Under the pieces are notes generated by a model. The model had not been told where the DNA came from and made no database searches. It worked only from the letters and a program-made list of their open reading frames with translations. Positions 7,296-14,499 of a DNA stretch of 64,000 bases are shown here, piece after piece. How positions within the stretch are numbered: the stretch's first letter is position 1; each line of letters opens with the position of its first letter. The position numbers were made by a program, and so were the translations under genes. Origin of the DNA: Planctomycetota bacterium (GTDB lineage Bacteria > Planctomycetota > Phycisphaerae > Phycisphaerales > UBA1924); assembly GCA_020831805.1 (NCBI GenBank), contig JAFIFX010000006.1, positions 1-64,000 of the forward strand. The letters are read 5' to 3'.

Positions 7296-7922
7296 ATGCT
7301 ACTGCGACAGTCGCTCAACGAACTAGGCAATATTGAGCAAACTCGAGTCCGTATTGAGAATGCAGTCTCACCCAATGGCCTTCGTGCAACCGATGCTGAA
7401 CGAGCATATGAAGCACTATTCTTACGAAGCTTTACTATATTCGAGTTTTATCTCGAAACTCTTTTCTATCGGTCGATCACCGGAAGCATTAAGTATCCAA
7501 AGACTCATCTGCAATGTAGAGCAGGCATGCTCACCAGAAATGCTGCAAATATCATGGTATTTAAGCAAGAAAAGTATCTAACATGGATGCCATACGATAA
7601 TACGCGAGCCCGAGCGGAGATATGGTTTGTGGGCGGAAGACCATTTACATTGCTAAGTGATCCACAGCGCCAGTTTCTTACTCAAGCGACAGCCATAAGA
7701 AATGCAATCGCTCACTCCAGTAGCCATTCTAGATCTGAGTTTCTTAAAAAAGTAGTGGGAAACTCGTCTGTACCCGCGAGGGATAAGGCTCCAGCAAGAT
7801 GGCTTCGTAGGAAAACACGGATTGGTCATTCAGACACATACTTTCAAGTTTATCTTTCTTTATTTGGAGTATGCATGAAATCACTTTACCCGCCTTCCGC
7901 GGCGAAGCGAGAATTGCGTTAG
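7296..7922 (+). CDS. HEPN-domain RNase (MAE_28990-like)
   Basis: A 208-residue mostly helical protein. Near the middle it carries 'RNAIAH' (R135-H140), the R-x4-H active-site motif of HEPN ribonucleases, preceded by a long helix ('RAYEALFLRSFTIFEFYLETLFY') typical of the family. HEPN proteins are RNases used as toxins or effectors in toxin-antitoxin, abortive-infection and CRISPR systems. The match to the MAE_28990/MAE_18760 group is from overall length and its DUF262 partner, and is an inference. It starts 7 nt after the DUF262 gene, so the two form a unit. Codon use is A+T-rich like its partner and unlike the chromosome. Confidence 0.78.
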   Translation: MLLRQSLNELGNIEQTRVRIENAVSPNGLRATDAERAYEALFLRSFTIFEFYLETLFYRSITGSIKYPKTHLQCRAGMLTRNAANIMVFKQEKYLTWMPYDNTRARAEIWFVGGRPFTLLSDPQRQFLTQATAIRNAIAHSSSHSRSEFLKKVVGNSSVPARDKAPARWLRRKTRIGHSDTYFQVYLSLFGVCMKSLYPPSAAKRELR

Positions 7923-8362
7923 TTTCTAGGCCCAGTCGCTGACAAGTTCGAATTCGTCAGCTCAGCGATGTCCGCCTCTGTGCTCCATTTAGTGAGTGTC
8001 CGAACAAACTCCTTTCATACCCGCCCCAACCCGGCACGCTCCCCCATAAGCACCACCGCACCCGACCGGCTCCGCCGCCGCGGCCGCGGCCACGGGCTCG
8101 TCATCTGCCGCGGGCGGCCGCCCTCCGCCCGTCTCGCGCGGTGGTTGATCCGGGCAAACACCTATTCGCCCTCCCTCTCCGGCGGCGGATCTGGTGTGCT
8201 GGGTGGTGGGTGGGTTTGCGGGAGGCTGGCGGGGAGGTGGGGTTGCCAAGGGGCCGCAGATGCTGCTCTGGAGGCGGTTGGGTGAGGCGAGGCAGCGGGG
8301 TGATCGGGTGCTGATGTGGGAACGCATCACCACCCGGGGGCTCTGGCGAGCCGGGGCGATCG
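7923..8362. other. Gene-free spacer with two adjacent hairpins
   Basis: No convincing gene on either strand; the open frames here are Pro/Arg-rich shadows. The composition switches from A+T-rich back to very G+C-rich around 8020, marking the right edge of the DUF262/HEPN insert. Two adjacent palindromes lie at its end: GGCTC-TGGC-GAGCC (8339-8352) and GGCGAT-CGCT-ATCGCC (8355-8370), the second overlapping the stop codon of the next minus-strand gene. Confidence 0.5.
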
Positions 8363-8980
8363 CTATCGCCACAGCACCTTCGCGGAGGCCTGCTTCCCGC
8401 CGGGAAGACCGAGGGCGTTGGCGAGTTGTTCGATCTTCTCCGCTGAATCACACGCGAGCGGGATCTCGGTCTTTCCGTAACTCAAGCTCATGACCATGCT
8501 TTCACTCCTCTCGCCGAATCCTGAACCCGCTCCCGCACTCAATGGCCGCACGACGATCTCCCAGTCTCGAATTGCCCGGTCTCTTGTGCCATCGTTCACC
8601 ATGAACAGAACCTCCCCCTCGCAAACCAGTTCCACTTCCACGCAAGCCACATACAGATATCGAAGGAGTGCATCGATCGCGGCAATCAGGGCAACGGCGG
8701 CCATGACCCAACAAAGTACGACAACTGAGACGGAAAGATACGGAGAGTTTGCCAGTATCACGAACAGAATCATGCCGCCCACGCACAGCACGATGGCCAT
8801 GACCATTCTGGTATCAATGCCCGCTCGCCTCGGAATGCTTGCAGTCCATCCCGCCGTGTCCGGCGTTGTCGTGAAGCACGAGAATGGAGGCGAAACAGGC
8901 GGCCTCAGAACCATGGGATGAGCGCGAAAGTACCGCGAAGCACCGGGATAGAAAGTCAAAATGCGCTTCAGCGTTGACAT
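8363..8980 (-). CDS. Unknown membrane protein with two central helices
   Basis: A frame of up to 205 residues. Two membrane helices lie in the middle ('MVMAIVLCVGGMILFVILA' and 'VVLCWVMAAVALIAAI') and a soluble C-terminal domain of about 90 residues follows ('VELVCEGEVLFMVNDGTRDRAIRDWEIVVRPL') that resembles a small beta domain like bacterial PH domains. The N-terminus is uncertain: no good ribosome-binding site precedes 8980, and starts at 8914 or just before the first helix are possible. No family recognised. A weak resemblance in plan to the protein at 9651-10082 suggests a related role. Confidence 0.5.
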   Translation of the reverse strand: MSTLKRILTFYPGASRYFRAHPMVLRPPVSPPFSCFTTTPDTAGWTASIPRRAGIDTRMVMAIVLCVGGMILFVILANSPYLSVSVVVLCWVMAAVALIAAIDALLRYLYVACVEVELVCEGEVLFMVNDGTRDRAIRDWEIVVRPLSAGAGSGFGERSESMVMSLSYGKTEIPLACDSAEKIEQLANALGLPGGKQASAKVLWR

Positions 8981-9154
8981 AGGATTCGATGGGGGTGAAC
9001 AGTGCGCGGCGGCTGAGGGATCATCGGTGCGCTGTGGAGGCGGTTGGCTTTGGTGACGCGGTGGGATTCGTCGAGGCTCATGGGAAGGGGCATACAGTAG
9101 CGGAGGTGCCGTGCTGATGCCGTCTCATATCAAAACGGTAGCGGGCGTGGGTGT

Positions 9155-9173
9155 GGCCGGCTGGAAGCCGGCC
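9155..9173. repeat. GGCCGGCTTCCAGCC-type palindrome
   Basis: Perfect palindrome GGCCGGCT-GGA-AGCCGGCC in the spacer before the small membrane protein gene. It is the same style of intergenic hairpin as the repeat families elsewhere in the window. Confidence 0.6.
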
Positions 9174-9262
9174 TACCAAGAGAGGGAGAGCCGATCCTCG
9201 CGAGTGCGGGTTAGCAGGGTGATGCAGGTCGTCTTTCTACAGTTGCCGTTGAAGGGATCTGT

Positions 9263-9544
9263 TTGAAGCCGGGTCAGTCGCCATCTCGTCACCTTCCGGC
9301 CATCCTCTTTTCCTGCGGGGTGGCGATCCCTTTGTTGTCCTATGTGGCGTTGCGGGTCGCGACTGCATCGCCGGTTGTGAGCGGGCCGCCAGCCAACCAG
9401 AGCCTGATGGCGCTTGGGTTTGTCCTCTTCATTGGGAGTGTCGCCCTGGGGCTCGGGCTGATCGTGGCGGGTGCGGTCTTGCTGCTGCTTCGGGGCGTGG
9501 AGGAGTGCAGGGAGGCACGCCGGGATCGGTCAATCCACAGGTAG
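9263..9544 (+). CDS. Small two-helix membrane protein
   Basis: A 93-residue protein starting at TTG 9263, with a GAAGGGAT ribosome-binding site about 6 nt upstream. Two hydrophobic helices (about 10-35 and 47-75) are separated by a short polar loop rich in Pro/Ser, and the C-terminus is strongly basic and acidic ('EECREARRDRSIHR'). No family recognised. Separated by 106 nt from the next membrane protein gene on the same strand. Confidence 0.5.
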   Translation: MKPGQSPSRHLPAILFSCGVAIPLLSYVALRVATASPVVSGPPANQSLMALGFVLFIGSVALGLGLIVAGAVLLLLRGVEECREARRDRSIHR

Positions 9545-9650
9545 GCAAGTGGCCGAGAAACGCGGGATGTGCCTATCGATATGCATGACCTGTGTCGTTC
9601 TTCGACAACCGTGAAAACCAGGACAGAATTCCTTCCAGGGGAGATCGAGC

Positions 9651-10082
9651 ATGGCGATGATGGATGAGCTTCACGGAAAAACCTATGGGCGCGCTGTGTG
9701 GACACTTCTGCTTGGCATCCTGTCCGCGCTCTTCGTCGCAGGATTCTGGACGACCGTGTTCTTTGTCGAAACCGACGCGGGCGACCTTGTGTACATGGCG
9801 GCGGGATCCCTTGTTTTCGGGATACCTGGGGCCATTTTGTTCCTAGATTACTTCTTGAGCCGCACTTCTTTCAGCGATCGCTCTGTGCAAATCAAAATCT
9901 TGTTCAAGACAACCGATATCCCGCTGGAAGACATCGCGTCCGTCCGGCGCGGCAGGGACGGCCTTGAGCTGTGCGACCAATCGGGGCGCCGGCTTGGGGT
10001 CATTTTCTATAATTCTCGCAACTACAAGCGAATTAAACTGTGCTTTCTTGCTGATTACGATTTGTCTGAATCGACATCTTGA
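9651..10082 (+). CDS. Small membrane protein with PH-like C-terminal domain
   Basis: A 143-residue protein with an AGGGGAG ribosome-binding site 7 nt before the ATG. Two membrane helices (about 15-35 and 46-68) are followed by a soluble domain with alternating strands ('FSDRSVQIKILFKTTDIPLEDIASVRRGRDGLELCDQSG') that reads like a bacterial PH domain. Such proteins are usually membrane-associated adaptors; no specific function can be assigned. The next 200 nt are packed with palindromic repeats. Confidence 0.6.
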   Translation: MAMMDELHGKTYGRAVWTLLLGILSALFVAGFWTTVFFVETDAGDLVYMAAGSLVFGIPGAILFLDYFLSRTSFSDRSVQIKILFKTTDIPLEDIASVRRGRDGLELCDQSGRRLGVIFYNSRNYKRIKLCFLADYDLSESTS

Positions 10083-10156
10083 TGTGGCTTTCCACGGGTT
10101 GCGCTTCGCTTCACCCGCGGCTACTGGGGTCCGCCCCTTCGGGGCTGGGAGGGGGA
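10083..10156. repeat. Cluster of G+C-rich palindromes after the PH-like gene
   Basis: Successive imperfect hairpins include CCACGGGTTGCGCTTCGCTT followed by CACCCGCGG, and GCCCCTTCGGGGC. They lead directly into repeat copies A1 and B2, so the whole spacer 10083-10290 is repeat-derived. Confidence 0.6.
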
Positions 10157-10202
10157 GGCATCGCCCTTTGGGCGATCGGGGGCCTGGAAGGCCCCCGCTC
10201 CA
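10157..10202 (+). repeat. Double-hairpin repeat, family A, copy 1
   Basis: A 46-nt unit: GGC, stem ATCGCCC-TTT-GGGCGAT, C, stem GGGGGCC-TGGAA-GGCCCCC, then GCTCCA. The copy at 12799-12844 is exactly the same length and keeps both stems while changing their sequence. Confidence 0.8.
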
Positions 10203-10231
10203 GGGATGGGAGGGGGGAGGGAGTGGGACTT

Positions 10232-10286
10232 CCCCCTCCGTCACGGCTGCGCCGTGCCACCTCCCCCGTTGGGAAACGGGGGAGGA
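10232..10286 (+). repeat. Double-hairpin repeat, family B, copy 2
   Basis: CCCCCTCCGT, stem CACGG-CTG-CGCCGTG (imperfectly centred), CCA, stem CCTCCCCCGTTGGGAAACGG closing with GGGAGG. It matches the minus-strand copy inside the DUF2726 gene (1338-1388). It ends 5 nt before the alcohol dehydrogenase stop codon and may terminate that gene. Confidence 0.75.
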
Positions 10287-10290
10287 TCAT

Positions 10291-11370
10291 TTAGGCGAGG
10301 GTGGCCATGTCGATGACGAAGCGGTATTTGACATCGCTTTTGAGCATGCAGTCGTAGGCGGTGTTGATGTCCTTGATGTCGATCATCTCGATGTCGCAGG
10401 TGATGTTGTGCTTGCCGCAGAAGTCGAGCATTTCCTGGGTTTCGGGGATGCCGCCGATGAGGGAGCCGGCGATGCGGCGGCGGCCGAAGATGAGCGGGAA
10501 GACCTGGGGGGAGGGGTGCGGGTTCTCGGGGACGCCGACGAGGCAGAGGGTGCCGTCGACGCGGAGCAGGTTGGTGTAGGCGTCGAGGTTGTGGCTGGCG
10601 GCGACGGTGTTGAGGATGAAGTCGAAGCTGCCGGCATGCTTGGCCATGGCGTCCTCGTCCCTGGAGATCACGACCTCGTCGGCGCCGAGGCGTCGGGCGT
10701 CGTCGGCCTTGCCTGGGGAGGTGGTGAAGAGGACGGTGCGGCAGCCGAAGGCGTGGGCGAACTTGAGGCCCATGTGGCCGAGGCCGCCGAGGCCGACGAT
10801 GCCGACCTTCTTGGGCTGGCCGTCGGGGCGTTTTTCGTCGCACTTCCAGTGCTTGAGGGGGGAGTAGGTGGTGATGCCGGCGCAGAGGAGGGGGGCGGCG
10901 CCGGCGGGGTCGAGGTTTTCGGGGACGCGGAGGACGAAGTGCTCGTCGACGGTGATGGTTTTGGCGTAACCGCCGTAGGTCATCTTGCCGGGGAAGTGCG
11001 GGTCGGGGCTGTTGTAGGTGAAGGTGGCGGGGGCAGTGCAGAACTGCTCGAGGCCGGACTTGCAGTGGTCGCAGGTGCGGCAGGAATCGACCATGCAGCC
11101 GGTGGCGGCGAGGTCGCCGGGTTTGAAGTTCTTGACCTTGGCCCCCACTTTCGTGACGCGGCCGAGGATCTCGTGGCCGGGGACGACGGGGAAGGTGATG
11201 CCGGGCCATTCGCCGCGGGCGGTGTGGAGGTCGGAGTGGCAGACGCCGCAGAAGAGGATCTCGAACTGGACATCGGTGGGGCCGGGGTCGCGGCGGTCGA
11301 TGGTGGCGTGGGCGAGGGGGGTGGTGGCGGACTGGGCGGCGTAGGCGGGGGATTTGTGTGAGGTGGTCAT
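10291..11370 (-). CDS. Zinc-dependent NAD(P) alcohol dehydrogenase (YahK/AdhA-like)
   Basis: A 359-residue medium-chain dehydrogenase predicted to interconvert aldehydes and alcohols in the cytoplasm with NAD(P)H. Catalytic zinc ligands are visible in 'CGVCHSDLH' and 'PGHEILG'. The structural zinc site is the four-Cys run in 'SCRTCDHCKSGLEQFC'. The Rossmann motif is 'GLGGLGHMG'. The ATG at 11370 gives an N-terminus matching the family; the frame continues to 12210 only as a shadow of the neighbouring gene. The substrate cannot be read from sequence; the closest subgroup is the cinnamyl-alcohol dehydrogenase/YahK class of broad-range aldehyde reductases. Confidence 0.93.
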   Translation of the reverse strand: MTTSHKSPAYAAQSATTPLAHATIDRRDPGPTDVQFEILFCGVCHSDLHTARGEWPGITFPVVPGHEILGRVTKVGAKVKNFKPGDLAATGCMVDSCRTCDHCKSGLEQFCTAPATFTYNSPDPHFPGKMTYGGYAKTITVDEHFVLRVPENLDPAGAAPLLCAGITTYSPLKHWKCDEKRPDGQPKKVGIVGLGGLGHMGLKFAHAFGCRTVLFTTSPGKADDARRLGADEVVISRDEDAMAKHAGSFDFILNTVAASHNLDAYTNLLRVDGTLCLVGVPENPHPSPQVFPLIFGRRRIAGSLIGGIPETQEMLDFCGKHNITCDIEMIDIKDINTAYDCMLKSDVKYRFVIDMATLA

Positions 11371-11404
11371 GGGGGATGGTATCGGGGTGGGCGGGCTGAT
11401 GAAC

Positions 11405-11428
11405 AAACCCCGCCGTCGGGCGGGGTTT
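11405..11428 (-). terminator. Rho-independent terminator of the PEP-CTERM-like gene
   Basis: Perfect 10-bp stem AAACCCCGCC / GGCGGGGTTT with a 4-nt loop. It lies 29 nt after the stop of the PEP-CTERM-like gene (minus strand) and before the alcohol dehydrogenase start. Confidence 0.8.
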
Positions 11429-11456
11429 GCGAGAGAAATGAAAGGGTGGATGGGTA

Positions 11457-12158
11457 TCAGATCTGAGCGGCGCGGCGGCGGGCGGTGAAGAGCAGGCCGC
11501 CGGCGAGGGCGAGCAGGGTGGCGGGGGCGGGGATGGTGTAGGTGACGGTGAGTTCGTGGGAGCCGTAGAGCTCGCTGACATCCTGATAGGTCGGGGCGCC
11601 CGTGGATGTGCTCGCGGTTCGGTAGAGCGTGCCGAAGAAGAACCCGTCGCTGCGGAGGTTGAAGAAGGAGCCGTCGGTGATCGGGAACGCGAAGTTTCCC
11701 TGGACGGCGCCGTTTCCGGAGAGCACCGAGGTGGCCGAGACGAGTTCGACGAACTGGCTGTCCTGGAAGTAGCCCTGGTCGTTGGCGAGGTCGCCGATGA
11801 ACCAGCCGATGGCGGTCATCGTGAGGCCGTCGGCCGTCACGAGCTGGCTGAAGATGCGGTCGTTGTCGGCCTCCCAGCGGAAGACAACCTGACGCGTTGC
11901 AGGGTCGATGTCGGTGATGCTCATGCTGAAGGTCACGGAGTTGCTCAGGTCGGGGAAGTTCTGCGTCATGAGCGACGGGCCGGAGGTCGGGAGGTCGTCG
12001 CGGCCGTGGCTGAAGCCCTGGAAGGTGTAGCCGCTGAGCGTCGGGCTGTTGTAGTACGAGATGCCGGTGTTGACGCTTGGGCCGATGCTCGCGTTGGCGA
12101 GGGATGCGGCGATGGCGGCCGCGGTGATCGCGGCGATGGCGGGGATCGAACGGTTCAT
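11457..12158 (-). CDS. Secreted protein with PEP-CTERM-like sorting tail
   Basis: A 233-residue protein with an AAGGAGAACC ribosome-binding site before the ATG at 12158. An N-terminal signal peptide ('AIAAITAAAIAASLANA') is followed by a beta-rich domain with a 'NFPDLSNSVTFSMSITDID' type segment. It ends in 'IPAPATLLALAGG' then a hydrophobic run and 'ARRRAAQI', the three-part exosortase-type sorting signal with PAP in place of PEP. Such proteins are usually trimmed and anchored or released at the outer envelope by an exosortase, which is not in this window. The domain's function is not recognised. Confidence 0.85.
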   Translation of the reverse strand: MNRSIPAIAAITAAAIAASLANASIGPSVNTGISYYNSPTLSGYTFQGFSHGRDDLPTSGPSLMTQNFPDLSNSVTFSMSITDIDPATRQVVFRWEADNDRIFSQLVTADGLTMTAIGWFIGDLANDQGYFQDSQFVELVSATSVLSGNGAVQGNFAFPITDGSFFNLRSDGFFFGTLYRTASTSTGAPTYQDVSELYGSHELTVTYTIPAPATLLALAGGLLFTARRRAAQI

Positions 12159-12417
12159 GGGGTTCTCCTTTTCTCTTCGGCCCGGTTGTTGTCGTCCCCC
12201 CCCGGCACACTGCCGTGTGGACGCGGGCCGCTTCTCTGCATCAATGGGCGAGCGGCGGGATCGGGGTCGGCCAGGCGGAATGAAAATTTTTTGAGCGGAT
12301 CGGTCGGCGTTCGCCCTGCGGAGGAGGGGTGGCTCATGGCCGACCGGGGGCCGCTGCATGGCCGGACCCGCTTCCCACCCGGGGCGTATGATGGGCGAGG
12401 GCCCCGGAGGAGCGGTC

Positions 12418-12723
12418 GTGAGCTGGATGCATCGGTTGCGGTTGCGTGCGTTGGCGGTGGTGGTCGGGCTCGTGCTGGGCGCGTTCGCGGTGGTCGGGTG
12501 GATGTCGGTGCCCGCGCTGCCGGCGCTGGGGGTGGCGCTGGTGACGGCGGCGGCGGTCGTACACACGATGTCGTCGAAACTGTCGCTGCCGACCTGCGCC
12601 GGGTGCGGGACGGACCTGACCGGGCAGGGCGCGGGGGCGTATGGGGTGGTGTGCCCGGATTGCGGGACGATCAATCAGCACATCCGGGTGGCGATGGGTG
12701 AGGATGCGACGCGGCGGGGGTGA
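12418..12723 (+). CDS. Small membrane protein with zinc ribbon
   Basis: A 101-residue protein. The GTG at 12418 is preceded by GGAGG at 7 nt, which decides the start over the in-frame ATG at 12358. Two hydrophobic helices (about 10-28 and 32-50) precede a C-terminal zinc ribbon: 'CAGCG' and 'CPDCG' about 20 residues apart. Planctomycete genomes carry many such small ribbon membrane proteins; the role is unknown. Confidence 0.65.
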   Translation: MSWMHRLRLRALAVVVGLVLGAFAVVGWMSVPALPALGVALVTAAAVVHTMSSKLSLPTCAGCGTDLTGQGAGAYGVVCPDCGTINQHIRVAMGEDATRRG

Positions 12724-12763
12724 TGGTCGTGCGAGCACCGTGGTCTGGTTTGTGCGTATGAAA

Positions 12764-12788
12764 AACGCCCGGCTTTGAGCCGGGCGTT
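12764..12788. terminator. Bidirectional terminator between zinc-ribbon gene and tig
   Basis: An 11-bp perfect stem AACGCCCGGCT / AGCCGGGCGTT with a 3-nt loop, preceded by five A residues. It lies between two convergent genes and could stop transcription in both directions. Confidence 0.85.
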
Positions 12789-12798
12789 GTCGTTGGTG

Positions 12799-12844
12799 GG
12801 CATCGGGCTGCGCCCGATCGGGGGGCAGGATGCCCCCCGCTCCA
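12799..12844 (+). repeat. Double-hairpin repeat, family A, copy 2
   Basis: 46 nt: GGC, stem ATCGGGC-TGC-GCCCGAT, C, stem GGGGGGC-AGGAT-GCCCCCC, then GCTCCA. Compared with 10157-10202 the stem bases differ on both arms so that pairing is preserved. Confidence 0.8.
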
Positions 12845-12859
12845 ACCTCCGCTCCAGGA

Positions 12860-14227
12860 TCAGGAGGCGGTTGCTTCCTTCATGCGCTTGTTGAACTCGT
12901 CGGCGGAGACTTCCTCGATGGCGGCGTCGGCGAGGACGGCGTCGAGGGTCTTGTGCTCGCGGACCTGCTGGAAGAGGGTCTGGATCTGGCCGTTCTTGAT
13001 CAGGGCGTCGCGGACGGCGTCGGGACGCTGTCCCTGCTCCTGGGCGATGCGGTAGATCTGGGCGTTGAGTTCCTGCTCGTCGACCTGGACATCGAGCTGC
13101 TCGGCGGCCTTGTTGAGGATGAAGAACTGCTTGAGTTCCCGGACGGCGGACTGGGCCGAGGCGGCGCGGAGTTCGGCCATGTGGGTCTCGATCTCGCGCT
13201 GGTCGACGCCGCGGTACATGAGTTCCATGCGCCGGCGCTCAAGGTTGCGGGCGGCCTGCTGGCTGGTGAGGCCCTCGGGCAGGTCGAAGGTGGTGTTGTC
13301 GGAGAGGTGGCGGGCGATCTGCTGACGCATGACCGACTGCTGCTGGATCTCGGCACGCTGCTGGAGGCGGGCGGCCACCATCTCGCGGAGCTGATCCTCG
13401 CCGGTCAGGCCGAACTTGGCGACCAGGTCGGCGAGGGGGGCGGGGATGATCTTGTAGACATTGGCGACGGTGTAGGCGACGCTGAGGTCCTTGCCGCGGA
13501 GGGCCTCGACCTCGTGGTTTTCGGGACCGTTGACCTTGATGGTGATCTCGTCGCCGGCCTTGGGGGTTCCGACCTGCTCGGCGAAGTTGGCGACGAGGAC
13601 GCCGAGGATCATGCCGGAGCCGTCGCCGTCCGCGGGGGGGACCTGGACGACGGCGCCGTCGATGTTGTAGTGCTCGGCGCCCTCGGCATCGGTCATGACG
13701 GCCTTGCCCATGAGGTAGTCGCCGGGCTCGGGGGTGTCGCGGTCCTCGAGGGTGCCTTCGTTGACGCAGATCTTCTTGATCTCGTCGTCGACCATGCCCT
13801 CGGGGAGGGTGGCGTCGGGCTTGAGGATCTTGATGCCCTTGAGTTCGGGGAGGTCGAACTCGGGCATGACCTCGACCTCGAGCTCGAGGGTGAGGGGTTT
13901 ACCGGCTTCGACCTCGACATTCTCGAAGGCGGAGGCGGGGGGTTGGCCGAGCACCTTGAGGTTATGGGACTCGACGGCGTCCTGGTAGGCCTGGGAGATG
14001 AGGCGGCCGCGGGCCTCGTTGCGGACATAGCCGCCGAAGCGGCGTTCGATGAGGCGCTTTGGGGCTCTTCCCTTACGGAAACCGGGGAGGGCGGCCTCGT
14101 GGGCGACGGTGGCGAAGGACTCGCCGATGGTCTCGTCGACGACGGCCGCGGGGATCTCGATGGAGATTTTCTTGCGGCAGGGGCCTGCGTCGTGGATCTG
14201 GACCTTGTTGGTGGCGGTGTCGGACAT
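12860..14227 (-). CDS. tig: Trigger factor chaperone
   Basis: A 455-residue ribosome-associated chaperone and peptidyl-prolyl isomerase that shelters emerging polypeptides. The N-terminal ribosome-binding domain has the signature 'PGFRKGRAPKRLIERRFG' (about residues 48-65). The FKBP-like middle domain is diverged (around 150-250, starting 'PEPGDYLMGKAVMTD') and the long helical C-terminal chaperone arm follows. The ATG at 14227 has a GAGGATAT ribosome-binding site; the longer frame to 14407 is not supported. Length is slightly above the common 430-450. It is usually followed by clpP/clpX, which are not adjacent here. Confidence 0.94.
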   Translation of the reverse strand: MSDTATNKVQIHDAGPCRKKISIEIPAAVVDETIGESFATVAHEAALPGFRKGRAPKRLIERRFGGYVRNEARGRLISQAYQDAVESHNLKVLGQPPASAFENVEVEAGKPLTLELEVEVMPEFDLPELKGIKILKPDATLPEGMVDDEIKKICVNEGTLEDRDTPEPGDYLMGKAVMTDAEGAEHYNIDGAVVQVPPADGDGSGMILGVLVANFAEQVGTPKAGDEITIKVNGPENHEVEALRGKDLSVAYTVANVYKIIPAPLADLVAKFGLTGEDQLREMVAARLQQRAEIQQQSVMRQQIARHLSDNTTFDLPEGLTSQQAARNLERRRMELMYRGVDQREIETHMAELRAASAQSAVRELKQFFILNKAAEQLDVQVDEQELNAQIYRIAQEQGQRPDAVRDALIKNGQIQTLFQQVREHKTLDAVLADAAIEEVSADEFNKRMKEATAS

Positions 14228-14499
14228 GGGATATCCTCGATGTCGCGTGCTGGACTCGTGCCGGCCCGCCAGGGCACGCCTCCGTCCCGGGCCGGTCCCC
14301 GTGAAGGCGGGGCAAAGAGTGTAGGTCGGCTGGAACAGGTGACGGACAGGGGCGATTTGGGATCTGACGCTGTCCGGAACGACCTTTCTGACCGATCTAT
14401 CCCGCATGGTTCCCGGGCGGATCCGGGCTGTGATTGCGTGAGGTGCTCGGTGGAAACGGCGCGGACAGGGCGGTGCTGGCGCGGCTCCGGCGGGTGCAC

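Noticed and set aside
9964..11361. Long plus-strand ORF (465 residues) opposite the alcohol dehydrogenase
   Set aside because: Gly/Val/Asp/Glu-rich shadow of a real zinc dehydrogenase in very G+C-rich DNA.
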